Assembly: GCA_903934745.1 (NCBI GenBank) | Contig: CAIZOZ010000133.1 | Location: forward strand, 1-28,192 | Direction of reading: 5' to 3' | Length of the DNA stretch: 28,192 nt | From: an uncultured cyanobacterium | Lineage (GTDB): Bacteria > Cyanobacteriota > Cyanobacteriia > PCC-6307 > Cyanobiaceae | Translations under genes and position numbers: made by a program | In this document: positions 8,319 through 14,880 of the stretch, one piece after another | Layout of the letters: each line of letters opens with the position of its first letter | How positions within the stretch are numbered: position 1 is the stretch's first letter | The notes under the pieces: generated by a model | The model's input: only the letters and a program-made list of their open reading frames with translations | The model's database searches: none | What the model was told of the DNA's origin: nothing

Positions 8319-9281
8319 TCAGGCCGGGTTGACCACATGGATCGGCTTGCCGGCCAGCAGGGCCGCCACGTTGCGGGCGCTGACGGCAATCAGGCGCTGC
8401 CGGGCCGCCTGGGTGGCCCAGGCCACATGGGGCGTGATCAGACAATTGGGGGCACTGAGCAGGGGATGGTCCGCCTGGGGTGGCTCCAGGCTGAGCACAT
8501 CGAGGCCGGCCCCACCCAGATGGCCGCTGGCCAGGGCCGCCGCCAGATCGACCTCGTTGATCAGGGCGCCGCGGCCGGTGTTAAGCAGCAGGGCGCCTGG
8601 CTTCATGCGCGCCAGCTGGGCGGCATCGATCAGGCCGCGGGTGGCCGGGGTGAGCGGACAGTGCAGGCTGATCACGTCGCTCTCCTGCAGCAGCTGATCG
8701 AGCGGCACCGAGGCCGGATCGGGGCGGCGGCGATGGCTCAGCACCCGCATGCCGAAGGCCGCGGCAATGCGGCCGACAGCGGCACCGATCCGCCCCATCC
8801 CCACCACCCCGAAGGTCTGGCCCGCCAGCTCGATCAGGGGCCGATCCCAGTAGCAGAAATCAGGCCCCGCTGACCAGCGCCCCTGGCGCACCGAGGCCGC
8901 CAGGGCGCCGGTGTGATTGGTGAGTTCCAGCAGCAGGGCGAACACGGCCTGGGCCACGGACATGGTGCCGTACTCCGGCACGTTGCAGACCGGCAGGCCC
9001 AGCCGGCGGGCCGCCACCGCATCCACCACATCAAAGCCGGTGGCCAGTACCACCACCCCGCGCAGGCCGGGGGCCGCGGCCAGGCAGGCGGCATCGAGCC
9101 GGGTCTTGTTGGTGAGCACCACATCGGCCTTGGCGATGCAGGCAGCCACCTGCTCGGGGGCGGTGCGGTCATGAACGGTCAGCTCACCGAGCTGCGCCAG
9201 GGGCTCCCAGTCGAGATCGCCGGGATTGCTGGTGTAGCCATCGAGCACCACCAGCTGCGGTCGCGGGGAGGGGGAAGGCAT
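8319..9281 (-). CDS. D-2-hydroxyacid dehydrogenase, glycerate/hydroxypyruvate reductase-like
   Basis: This 320-residue NAD(P)-dependent enzyme belongs to the D-isomer-specific 2-hydroxyacid dehydrogenases. The Rossmann motif GMGRIG lies at residues 161-166. The catalytic residues are R237 (NTGRGALINE), E266 (DVLSLEPP) and H285 (ITPHVAWAT). The PHVAWAT stretch and the length resemble glycerate dehydrogenase (HprA), which would place it in glyoxylate or photorespiratory metabolism. The exact substrate, hydroxypyruvate, glyoxylate or another 2-oxoacid, is an inference. I chose the ATG at 9281; the codon before it is TTG at 9284. A DUF2811 gene ends 12 bases upstream, so the two are probably one transcript. 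Confidence 0.88.
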   Translation of the reverse strand: MPSPSPRPQLVVLDGYTSNPGDLDWEPLAQLGELTVHDRTAPEQVAACIAKADVVLTNKTRLDAACLAAAPGLRGVVVLATGFDVVDAVAARRLGLPVCNVPEYGTMSVAQAVFALLLELTNHTGALAASVRQGRWSAGPDFCYWDRPLIELAGQTFGVVGMGRIGAAVGRIAAAFGMRVLSHRRRPDPASVPLDQLLQESDVISLHCPLTPATRGLIDAAQLARMKPGALLLNTGRGALINEVDLAAALASGHLGGAGLDVLSLEPPQADHPLLSAPNCLITPHVAWATQAARQRLIAVSARNVAALLAGKPIHVVNPA

Positions 9282-9293
9282 CAACAGCCGGGC

Positions 9294-9536
9294 TCAGGAC
9301 GAAAACGAGGAGGGGGAGGGCTCGCGCCGGAACAGACCGTCCAGGTAATGGCGGGCCACGGAACGATCCTGGCAGCCCTGCTGGAACAGGAACCCAGCCA
9401 GCGCCGCCTGCATCAGGCGGTACTGATCCCACTGGGGATGGATGCGGATGAACTCAGCCATGGCCTCGAATAAATCGAGGGGCATCTGGTTCTCGATGCT
9501 GACGAACTGGGGGGAATGGTCGGGAATCTGGCTCAA
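9294..9536 (-). CDS. DUF2811 family small protein
   Basis: This 80-residue protein matches the cyanobacterial DUF2811 pattern: an N-terminal VSIENQMPLDLFEAM, then HPQWDQYRLMQAALAGFL and a short variable tail. It looks like a compact helical protein with no membrane segment. The family has no known function. The alternating hydrophobic pattern around residues 20-50 is somewhat like a small DNA-binding or antitoxin-like fold, but that is only an impression. The start is TTG at 9536; the next in-frame ATG (9485) would cut into the conserved region. It directly precedes the hydroxyacid dehydrogenase gene. Upstream is a long non-coding region with spaced repeats that could control it. Confidence 0.8.
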   Translation of the reverse strand: MSQIPDHSPQFVSIENQMPLDLFEAMAEFIRIHPQWDQYRLMQAALAGFLFQQGCQDRSVARHYLDGLFRREPSPSSFSS

Positions 9537-10028
9537 GCGGCGTCCTTCGCGAAGTCGCCACCATCACCTCACGGCGTGCCCCATCCCGTCAAAGCGCCCC
9601 CCGGCACGCCCGTCCCATCGGACCCGCGGCTGGACCGCAGCCAGGCCAAGCCCTGAGGCAAGCGACGCCGGCGACGAACGCCGACGGGCCCGTCGCCATC
9701 GCCGCGGTCAAGGGGAGAGGTAGTTTTCCACAGAAAAAGCTTGAAGTGTTGTCGTACCAAGGGCTTACCTGGCCAGAAACGGGGGAAAACCATGGGTGCT
9801 CTGTTGAAAACCATGGAGGCAGGGCGGAAAACTTGACCCGTCAGCATTGGTGATCGTTCCCGCCGCCAGGCTGCAGCGATGCCGATCACCGCCGCAACCA
9901 AGCCAGGGTTGACACCGCCGCGCGACAGCCGCAAATCGAGCGCTCAACGCCGTTGTCGCTGACCCTGCTGGCCGCGGAGCCGTGGCCCATCGCGATTGAT
10001 CCCGTCAACCCGATCAGCGTTCGCGCAC
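9537..10028. other. 492-base intergenic region without a credible gene
   Basis: The gap lies between the 3' end of cinA and the 5' end of the DUF2811 gene, both on minus. Open frames exist here, but they are Arg/Pro-rich and look like no protein. Two structures stand out. One is a GC-rich part at 9669-9697, with the 14-base palindrome CGACGGGCCCGTCG at 9682-9695 and a competing hairpin of GGCGACG with CGTCGCC. The other is a clearly more AT-rich patch at about 9720-9835 with spaced repeats. I see no tRNA, 6S RNA, RNase P RNA or SRP RNA signature. Confidence 0.6.
9724..9832. repeat. DnaA-box-like site and three 21-bp-phased GAAAAC repeats
   Basis: TTTTCCACA, the DnaA-box sequence reported for the Synechococcus elongatus origin, occurs on plus at 9724-9732. 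GAAAAC occurs at 9785, 9806 and 9827, each exactly 21 bases from the last. The first two extend to GAAAACCATGG. Read on minus they give TTTTCCCCC, TTTTCAACA (one mismatch to the box) and TTTTCCGCC. The spacing equals two helical turns, so bound proteins would sit on one face. It could be a DnaA-binding cluster or an operator array for the DUF2811 gene. Confidence 0.45.
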
Positions 10029-11291
10029 TCAGCCCAGGGCCAGCCGCAGGCGGTTCAAGGACTCACCGATGCTGAGGGTCTGGATCCAGCCGCGGCCGCG
10101 GCTGGCACCGAACTGCACCCCCTCACTCGTGCAGCCGTGGGGACCGGCCAGGGCCAGGTGCACCAGACCCACCGGTTTGTCTGGGCTGCCGCCCCCCGGG
10201 CCGGCGATACCGCTCACGGCCAGGGCCCAGGTGCTGCCGGTCTGGCGCTGAACGCCCTCGGCCATCGCCCGGGCCACCGGATCACTGACGGCGCCATGCT
10301 CCCGCAGCAACGCGGCCGGCACCCCCAGCAGCTGCTGCTTGACCGCATTGGCATAGGCGATCACGCCACCGACAAACACATCCGAGGCCCCCGGCACCGC
10401 CGCCAGGGCGGCCCCCAGCCCGCCACCCGTGCAGGATTCGGCCACGGCCAGGCTCTGGCCCCGCTGCCGCAGTGCCGCCAACACCACCGAGGCGAGGCTG
10501 TCGTCGCCGTCGCCGAAGCAGGCCGTGCCCGTGCGAGCCCGCAGCTCGGCCTCCAGCGGAGCCAGCAGGGCCTCGGCCGCAGCCCGATCCGCCGCAGCGG
10601 CCGTCAGACGCAGCGTCACCTCGCCGGCGCCGGCGTAGGGAGCCACGGTGGGATTGCTGCCGGCCAGCAGATCGGCGAGCTGCTCGGCCAGGGTCGCTTC
10701 GCCCACTCCCCAGAAGCGCAGGATGCGGCTGGCGAAGACCCCCTGGGCCAGGCCGCTCTGCCGCAGCCAGGGCACGGCGGTGGCTTCCCACATCGCCTTC
10801 ATCTCCCTGGGCACCCCCGGGAAGCTGAGCAGGGTGAAGCCCGGCACCGGCGTCCAGATCATCCCCGGGGCGGTGCCGGTGGGATTGGGTAGCAAGGTGG
10901 CGCCAACCGGCAGCAGGGCCTGGCGGCGCACCGTTGGCGAAGGGCTGCGGCCACGCCGCACCAGCTTGGTCTGGATGTCGGCCCACACCTCGGGCCGTTC
11001 CTCCAGAGGGGTATCGAAGGCGGCGGCGATCGCCTCCGTGGTGAGGTCATCGGGGGTGGGGCCCAGGCCACCGGTGGTGATCAGCAGCCGGCAGCGCCTT
11101 GAAGCCGACTGCAGGGCGGCGATCAGACGACCCCGGTGATCGCCCACCACCTGCTGGCGATAGTGAGCAAGGCCGAGGGCGGCCAGCTGGTCGGCCAGCC
11201 AGCGGGCATTGGTATTGACAATGCTGCCCAGCAGCAGCTCGCTGCCGACGCAGAGAATCTCGGCGCCGATCCGCTGGCTGGGTGGCGGCAT
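10029..11291 (-). CDS. cinA: CinA family protein (nicotinamide-nucleotide amidase)
   Basis: This two-domain protein has 420 residues. The N-terminal half (about 1-250) is a molybdopterin-binding-like domain with GSELLLGSIVNTN and TTGGLGPTPDD. In studied CinA proteins it acts as an ADP-ribose/NMN pyrophosphatase. The C-terminal half (about 260-420) is the PncC-type NMN deamidase, with AESCTGG (284-290), AYANAVK and SGIAGPGGGSPDKPVG. It probably recycles pyridine nucleotides. AGGAGG on the minus strand at 11307-11302 lies 10 bases before the ATG at 11291 and 4 before a GTG at 11297. The GTG overlaps the stop of the upstream gene as GTGA, so coupling with that gene is likely whichever start is used. 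Confidence 0.93.
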   Translation of the reverse strand: MPPPSQRIGAEILCVGSELLLGSIVNTNARWLADQLAALGLAHYRQQVVGDHRGRLIAALQSASRRCRLLITTGGLGPTPDDLTTEAIAAAFDTPLEERPEVWADIQTKLVRRGRSPSPTVRRQALLPVGATLLPNPTGTAPGMIWTPVPGFTLLSFPGVPREMKAMWEATAVPWLRQSGLAQGVFASRILRFWGVGEATLAEQLADLLAGSNPTVAPYAGAGEVTLRLTAAAADRAAAEALLAPLEAELRARTGTACFGDGDDSLASVVLAALRQRGQSLAVAESCTGGGLGAALAAVPGASDVFVGGVIAYANAVKQQLLGVPAALLREHGAVSDPVARAMAEGVQRQTGSTWALAVSGIAGPGGGSPDKPVGLVHLALAGPHGCTSEGVQFGASRGRGWIQTLSIGESLNRLRLALG

Positions 11292-11293
11292 GC

Positions 11294-12376
11294 TCACCCC
11301 GCCTCCTGCTGCATCTGGCGGCGGAACACCACCACCACGGCGATCAGCACCGCCGTGGCCAGGCCCAGCCACAGAAAGCGCAGCTCGGCATCGGCCACCA
11401 CCAGGGCCAGGGCCGCCAGCCACTGGGTGAAGGCGTAGATCAGCACCACGGTGCGGCGATGGCTGAAACCGGCCCGCAGCAGCCGATGGTGCAGATGGCG
11501 CCGATCGGGATAGAAGGGGGAGCGCCCCTCGCTGAGCCGTCCCATGATCACCGCCGACATGTCGGCCAGGGGCAGGGACAGGATCAGCAGTGGCAGCAGC
11601 AGGCTCACCCCGGTGAGCCCCTTGGCCGGCCCGACGATGCTGATCGCCGCCAGGGCGAAACCAAGGAAATAGGAGCCGCCATCCCCCATGAAGATGCGGG
11701 CCGGATTGAAGTTGTGGCGCAGAAAGCCGAGGCAGGCCCCGGCCAGGGCCGCGGCGAGCAGGCCGGCGGCGGGCTGATGCAGGCTGTAACTGACCGAGAG
11801 CAGACCCACCGCGGCAATGCCGCTGACGCCCGCCGCCAGCCCATCAAGGCCATCGAGCCAATTGATCGCATTGGTGATGCCCACCAACCAGATCACCGTG
11901 GCCAGGAGGCTGAGCGGCGCTGACAGCTCCAGGTTCGGACTGTGGCCGAACAGGGGGAAGGGCAATTCGATATTGCCGATGCGGACCCCCTGACTCCAGA
12001 CCGCCATCGCCACCGCCAGCTGGCCGGCCAGCCGGGGCAACGGCGGCAGCGCGAACAGGTCATCAGCCAGGCCGATCAGAAAGAAGCAGAGGGCACCGGC
12101 CAGGGTGGTCCAGATCAACTGGTCCTTGTCCGGGGCCAGATTGGCGAAGCCGCCCAGCAGCCAGGTGAGCGCAAGGGCGAGGCTGAATCCCCCCACGATG
12201 CCGACGCCACCGAGGCGCACCATCGGCGCCGTGTGCTGCTTGCGTGGATCGGGAGCATCGACCAGATCCCAGCGCAAGCCAAGCTGGCGCACCAGCGGCA
12301 CCACCAGGGCGGTGAGCAAGGCCGCAACGGCGAGGGTGAGGAAGGCCGCCGCAATGGGACTGGTGGCGAGCGTCAC
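11294..12376 (-). CDS. WecA/MraY-like polyprenyl-phosphate sugar-1-phosphate transferase
   Basis: This 360-residue protein has about 10-11 membrane helices and the motifs of the GT4 transferase family: VDAPDPRKQH with PMVRLGG (40-57), ADDLF (104-108), NAINWLDGLDGL (169-180), FMGDGGS (229-235) and HLHHRLL (294-300). It moves a sugar 1-phosphate, probably N-acetylglucosamine 1-phosphate, from a UDP-sugar onto a polyprenyl phosphate. That is the first membrane step for O-antigen or other surface glycans. The HLHHRLL loop fits the WecA/TagO branch better than true MraY, so peptidoglycan precursor synthesis is less likely. The start is GTG at 12376. It lies between glyA and cinA on the same strand and is tightly packed with cinA. 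Confidence 0.9.
   Translation of the reverse strand: MTLATSPIAAAFLTLAVAALLTALVVPLVRQLGLRWDLVDAPDPRKQHTAPMVRLGGVGIVGGFSLALALTWLLGGFANLAPDKDQLIWTTLAGALCFFLIGLADDLFALPPLPRLAGQLAVAMAVWSQGVRIGNIELPFPLFGHSPNLELSAPLSLLATVIWLVGITNAINWLDGLDGLAAGVSGIAAVGLLSVSYSLHQPAAGLLAAALAGACLGFLRHNFNPARIFMGDGGSYFLGFALAAISIVGPAKGLTGVSLLLPLLILSLPLADMSAVIMGRLSEGRSPFYPDRRHLHHRLLRAGFSHRRTVVLIYAFTQWLAALALVVADAELRFLWLGLATAVLIAVVVVFRRQMQQEAG
11302..11307 (-). promoter_or_regulatory. Shine-Dalgarno AGGAGG for cinA
   Basis: A full AGGAGG occurs on the minus strand inside the last codons of the upstream transferase gene. It stands 10 bases from the cinA ATG (11291) and 4 from a GTG (11297). It excludes the far-upstream starts that would add a Gly/Pro-rich, non-homologous N-terminus to CinA. 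Confidence 0.65.
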
Positions 12377-12434
12377 AGGCGCGGAACGGGAAGCAGCAGG
12401 CCGATGGGCGCCACCTTACGGGCGTCCCCAGAAC

Positions 12435-13712
12435 TCAGGCGTTCTGAAGCTGACGTTGTTGCGCGTAGAGAGGAAAACGCTGACAGAGATCGGCCACCCG
12501 CTCGCGGCAGCGCTGCTCAACGGCGGCATCGTCCCGCTGGATGAGCCGATCGGCGATCACATCGGCCACCTCGACGAAAGCCGCAGCATCGAAGCCCCGG
12601 GTGGTGAGGGCAGCGCTGCCCAGGCGCAGGCCGCTGGTCACGAACGGGGATTCGGGATCGAACGGCACCGTGTTCTTGTTGGCGGTGATCTGGACGTCGC
12701 TGACCAGCAGATCGGCCACCTTGCCGGTGAGACCGATCGAGCGCAGATCCAGCAGCACGATGTGGTTGTCAGTGCCGCCGGACACCACCGTGATGCCCCG
12801 CTCCTGCAGCCGGGCCGCCAGGGCCTGGGCGTTGCGCACCACCTGCTCGCTGTAGGTGCGGAAGGCGGGCTGCAGCGCCTCGCCGAAGGCCACCGCCTTG
12901 GCGGCGATCACGTGTTCGAGAGGGCCGCCCTGGGTGCCCGGGAACACGGCCTTGTCGAACTGTTTGCCGAAATCGGCGTCGTTGCAGAGGATCAGGCCAC
13001 CGCGGGGACCACGCAGGGTCTTGTGGGTGGTGGTGGTGACCACATGGCAGTGGGGCAGCGGACTGGGATGCACCTCGGCCGCCACCAGGCCGGCGATATG
13101 GGCCATGTCGGCGAGCAGATAGGCCCCCACCTCATCGGCAATGGCGCGGAAGGCGGCGAAATCGATCGTGCGGGGATAGGCGGAGCCGCCGCAGATGATC
13201 AGCTTGGGGCGGTGCTCCAGGGCCAGTTCGCGGATCAGCGCCTGGTTCAGGGTCTGGGTGTGGGGATCAACGCCGTAGTGCACCGCCTTGAACCACTTGC
13301 CCGAAACATTCACCGGCGAGCCATGGCTGAGGTGCCCGCCGTGGGAGAGGTCCATGCCCAGAATCGTGTCGCCGGGCTGCAGCAGCGCCAGGAACACGGC
13401 GAAGTTGGCCTGGGCGCCACTGTGGGGCTGCACGTTCGCCCAGGCGGCCCCGAACAACTGCTTGGCCCGCTCGATCGCCAGCTCCTCGATCGCATCGACG
13501 TGCTCACAGCCGCCGTAGTAGCGCTTGTGGGGCAAGCCCTCGGCGTACTTGTTGGTGAGCACCGAGCCCTGGGCCTCCATCACCGCCTGGGAGGCGAAGT
13601 TCTCGCTGGCGATCAGCTCCAGATGGGTCTGCTGCCGTTCCAGTTCCTTGGCGATCAAGGCGGCGATGGCCGGATCAGCACTGCTGAGGGGGGTGTCGAT
13701 CTGGTCCGCCAT
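12435..13712 (-). CDS. glyA: serine hydroxymethyltransferase
   Basis: GlyA is a PLP enzyme that interconverts serine and glycine and loads tetrahydrofolate with a one-carbon unit. In cyanobacteria it feeds purine and methionine synthesis and photorespiratory glycine metabolism. The protein has 425 residues, normal for the family. The PLP lysine is K231 in TTTTHKTLRGPRGG, and D202 in DMAHIAGL would contact the cofactor ring. Other landmarks are LIASENFAS, KYAEGLPHKRYYGG and HSGAQAN. The ATG at 13712 gives the usual N-terminus; an upstream in-frame extension to 13757 is not conserved-looking. It is preceded by tRNA-Arg with its own terminator, so glyA should have a separate promoter in the 95 bases between them. 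Confidence 0.97.
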   Translation of the reverse strand: MADQIDTPLSSADPAIAALIAKELERQQTHLELIASENFASQAVMEAQGSVLTNKYAEGLPHKRYYGGCEHVDAIEELAIERAKQLFGAAWANVQPHSGAQANFAVFLALLQPGDTILGMDLSHGGHLSHGSPVNVSGKWFKAVHYGVDPHTQTLNQALIRELALEHRPKLIICGGSAYPRTIDFAAFRAIADEVGAYLLADMAHIAGLVAAEVHPSPLPHCHVVTTTTHKTLRGPRGGLILCNDADFGKQFDKAVFPGTQGGPLEHVIAAKAVAFGEALQPAFRTYSEQVVRNAQALAARLQERGITVVSGGTDNHIVLLDLRSIGLTGKVADLLVSDVQITANKNTVPFDPESPFVTSGLRLGSAALTTRGFDAAAFVEVADVIADRLIQRDDAAVEQRCRERVADLCQRFPLYAQQRQLQNA

Positions 13713-13807
13713 GGGAGCCGCACGGAAGTGGCCCGATCGTAGGCATGGGCCAGACATGGCCTGGCGGCCGTGTGCCGTCCCGGACTGAGCTGGGGCGAGG
13801 CCAACCC

Positions 13808-13834
13808 AAAAAAAAGCCGTCCCGGAGGACGGCT
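13808..13834 (-). terminator. intrinsic terminator of tRNA-Arg
   Basis: On the minus strand an 8-bp perfect stem, AGCCGTCC with GGACGGCT around a four-base loop, is followed by eight T residues (13815-13808). It starts 10 bases after the tRNA 3' end and separates that transcript from glyA. Confidence 0.93.
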
Positions 13835-13844
13835 GATGGAAGGA

Positions 13845-13918
13845 CGCGCCTGGAGAGATTCGAACTCCCGACCCTCTGATCCGTAGTCAGATGCTCTAAT
13901 CCGCTGAGCTACAAGCGC
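13845..13918 (-). tRNA. tRNA-Arg (anticodon ACG)
   Basis: The minus strand folds into a complete 74-base cloverleaf. The acceptor stem is GCGCTTG with CAGGCGC (one G-T pair) and discriminator G. The D arm has AGCTCAGCGGATTAGAGCA. The anticodon stem is TCTGA/TCAGA with loop CTACGGA, giving ACG. The T arm has GGGAGTTCGAATCTCTC. CCA is not encoded. ACG (read as ICG after deamination) decodes CGU, CGC and CGA, which is important in this GC-rich genome. A strong terminator follows. There is no sign of an integrated element at its 3' end. Confidence 0.97.
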
Positions 13919-13974
13919 CTGCCTGCTCATTCTCACCGCATAGGGTGCCCATCCGTCAACCAGGCTGGACGGCG

Positions 13975-14007
13975 GGAGCTCCCCCGGGGCTTTGCCTCGG
14001 GGGCTCC
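13975..14007. other. GC-rich hairpin upstream of the two-TM gene
   Basis: GGAGC at 13975-13979 pairs with GCTCC at 14003-14007, and the stem continues with two small bulges to a TTT loop, about 14 pairs in all. It lies between the tRNA gene (minus) and the plus-strand gene at 14058. No T-run follows. It may be a leader hairpin or the end of an unseen transcript. Confidence 0.35.
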
Positions 14008-14057
14008 TCACACCGGGCCCTGCCCTGCCCCATCCCGTTTCCCCACCTGCAAACCCC

Positions 14058-14309
14058 ATGCCGATCCGTTGGTACGGCCCCGCCGATCCCGCCGACCCCA
14101 CCTACCGGCATTTCGAGCGCATCGTCAATTTCACGCTGCACGCCATGGCCTTCGCGGCCCTCAACAGCGGCCTCTGGTTCGTGCAGGAGCTGCGCCATCC
14201 CTGGCCCCACCTCAACTGGCTGACCCTGGGCTGGGGAGCGGTCCTGCTGGTGCATGGCAGCGTGGTGGTGGCCCTGCGCCCCAAAACCGTCAGCGAACCC
14301 TCCCCATGA
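14058..14309 (+). CDS. small two-helix membrane protein, 2TM-domain-like
   Basis: This 83-residue protein has a short polar start (MPIRWYGPADPADPTYRHFE). Two membrane segments follow, about residues 27-46 (FTLHAMAFAALNSGLWFVQ) and 55-73 (LTLGWGAVLLVHGSVVVAL), and then a short basic tail. The first helix region, with HFERIVNFTLHA, resembles the widespread 2TM domain, whose function is unknown. It is most likely an inner or thylakoid membrane protein. Its stop codon overlaps the start of the DUF3181 gene (ATGA), so the two are coupled. The ATG at 14058 is preferred over upstream in-frame codons because those add only a Pro/Gly-rich stretch. Confidence 0.75.
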   Translation: MPIRWYGPADPADPTYRHFERIVNFTLHAMAFAALNSGLWFVQELRHPWPHLNWLTLGWGAVLLVHGSVVVALRPKTVSEPSP

Positions 14310-14596
14310 CGATCGATGCCCGCTCCCTCGACGAGCTCAGCCGCTCGATCGCGGATCGCCTCTACGTGCAGATCGCCGGCTGGCATCTCTATCTGGGGGA
14401 TGCGGGCCTGGCCGAGACCCTGGCGATCGAATGCGCCGGCCGCCTCAGCCAGGGAGCCGAGATCTGCGCCCGCCAGTCGCTGGAGGCGGTGCAGGTGCCG
14501 ATCGGCGGCGGCCCCACCAGGCTGCCGTTGGCTCGCCTGGTGCCGCCGGGCCAACTGCGGGATCTGGAAGAACTACTGGAGCCTTTCTGCGGATAG
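14306..14596 (+). CDS. DUF3181 family protein
   Basis: This 96-residue protein has the pattern of the cyanobacterial DUF3181 family, for example ADRLYVQIAGWHLYLGDAGL near residues 17-36. It is predicted helical and soluble, with no membrane segment or signal peptide. The family function is unknown. Translation is coupled to the upstream two-TM gene through a four-base overlap. This suggests the small soluble protein and the membrane protein are made together and may interact; that is inference. The unknown gene at 14621 follows 24 bases later. Confidence 0.78.
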   Translation: MTIDARSLDELSRSIADRLYVQIAGWHLYLGDAGLAETLAIECAGRLSQGAEICARQSLEAVQVPIGGGPTRLPLARLVPPGQLRDLEELLEPFCG

Positions 14597-14620
14597 GGTG
14601 ACAGTTCCCGCGATCGGGCC

Positions 14621-14878
14621 GTGCTGATCATTGAGGTCACCAACGCCCGAGAAGTGGTGCGCCAGCGGATCGGACGCCTTGGCGGGCGGCTGATCGGCAA
14701 GGTGGTGGACGCCGAGGCCCAGGTGGAGAAGGCCTTGATGCAGGAACTGGAATCCGCCTTCCGTGATTTCGGTATTGAAGCCCGCATCTACTCGGTTGAT
14801 GGCCCCCAGATGCTGGGCCGCTCCCATCTCGAGATTCCGCTGCAGGTGCGCGAAGAACGCCAGGTCAAGCAATCCTGA
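14621..14878 (+). CDS. small conserved-looking protein of unknown function
   Basis: I do not recognise this 85-residue protein. It starts at GTG (MLIIEVTNAREVV), is rich in charged residues, and alternates predicted strands and one long helix around residues 27-52. No membrane segment, signal or metal motif is seen. Its composition is balanced and its third-codon positions are GC-rich like the neighbours, so it looks like a real gene. It follows DUF3181 after 24 bases on the same strand and probably belongs to that small operon. It ends two bases before the convergent murJ stop (14881). The pattern is like a small regulatory or scaffold protein, but nothing firmer can be said. Confidence 0.7.
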   Translation: MLIIEVTNAREVVRQRIGRLGGRLIGKVVDAEAQVEKALMQELESAFRDFGIEARIYSVDGPQMLGRSHLEIPLQVREERQVKQS

Positions 14879-14880
14879 GC

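Noticed and set aside
9569..9934. A 121-codon minus-strand frame in the cinA-DUF2811 gap
   Set aside because: No family look, no ribosome site, and it runs across the AT-rich repeat patch and the GC-rich palindrome. Treated as non-coding.
4428..11033. HIP1 octamer GCGATCGC at 4428, 4672, 7794 and 11026
   Set aside because: Four copies found in this GC-rich window is not striking; no strong HIP1 enrichment as in beta-cyanobacteria.
13845..13918. tRNA-Arg as an integration site
   Set aside because: No integrase, no repeated tRNA 3' fragment and no foreign-looking DNA nearby.
14004..14013. CTCCTCACAC, like the core of the small RNA Yfr1
   Set aside because: Half of the match lies inside a hairpin stem, no second hairpin with a T-run follows, and Yfr1 is normally found in another gene context.
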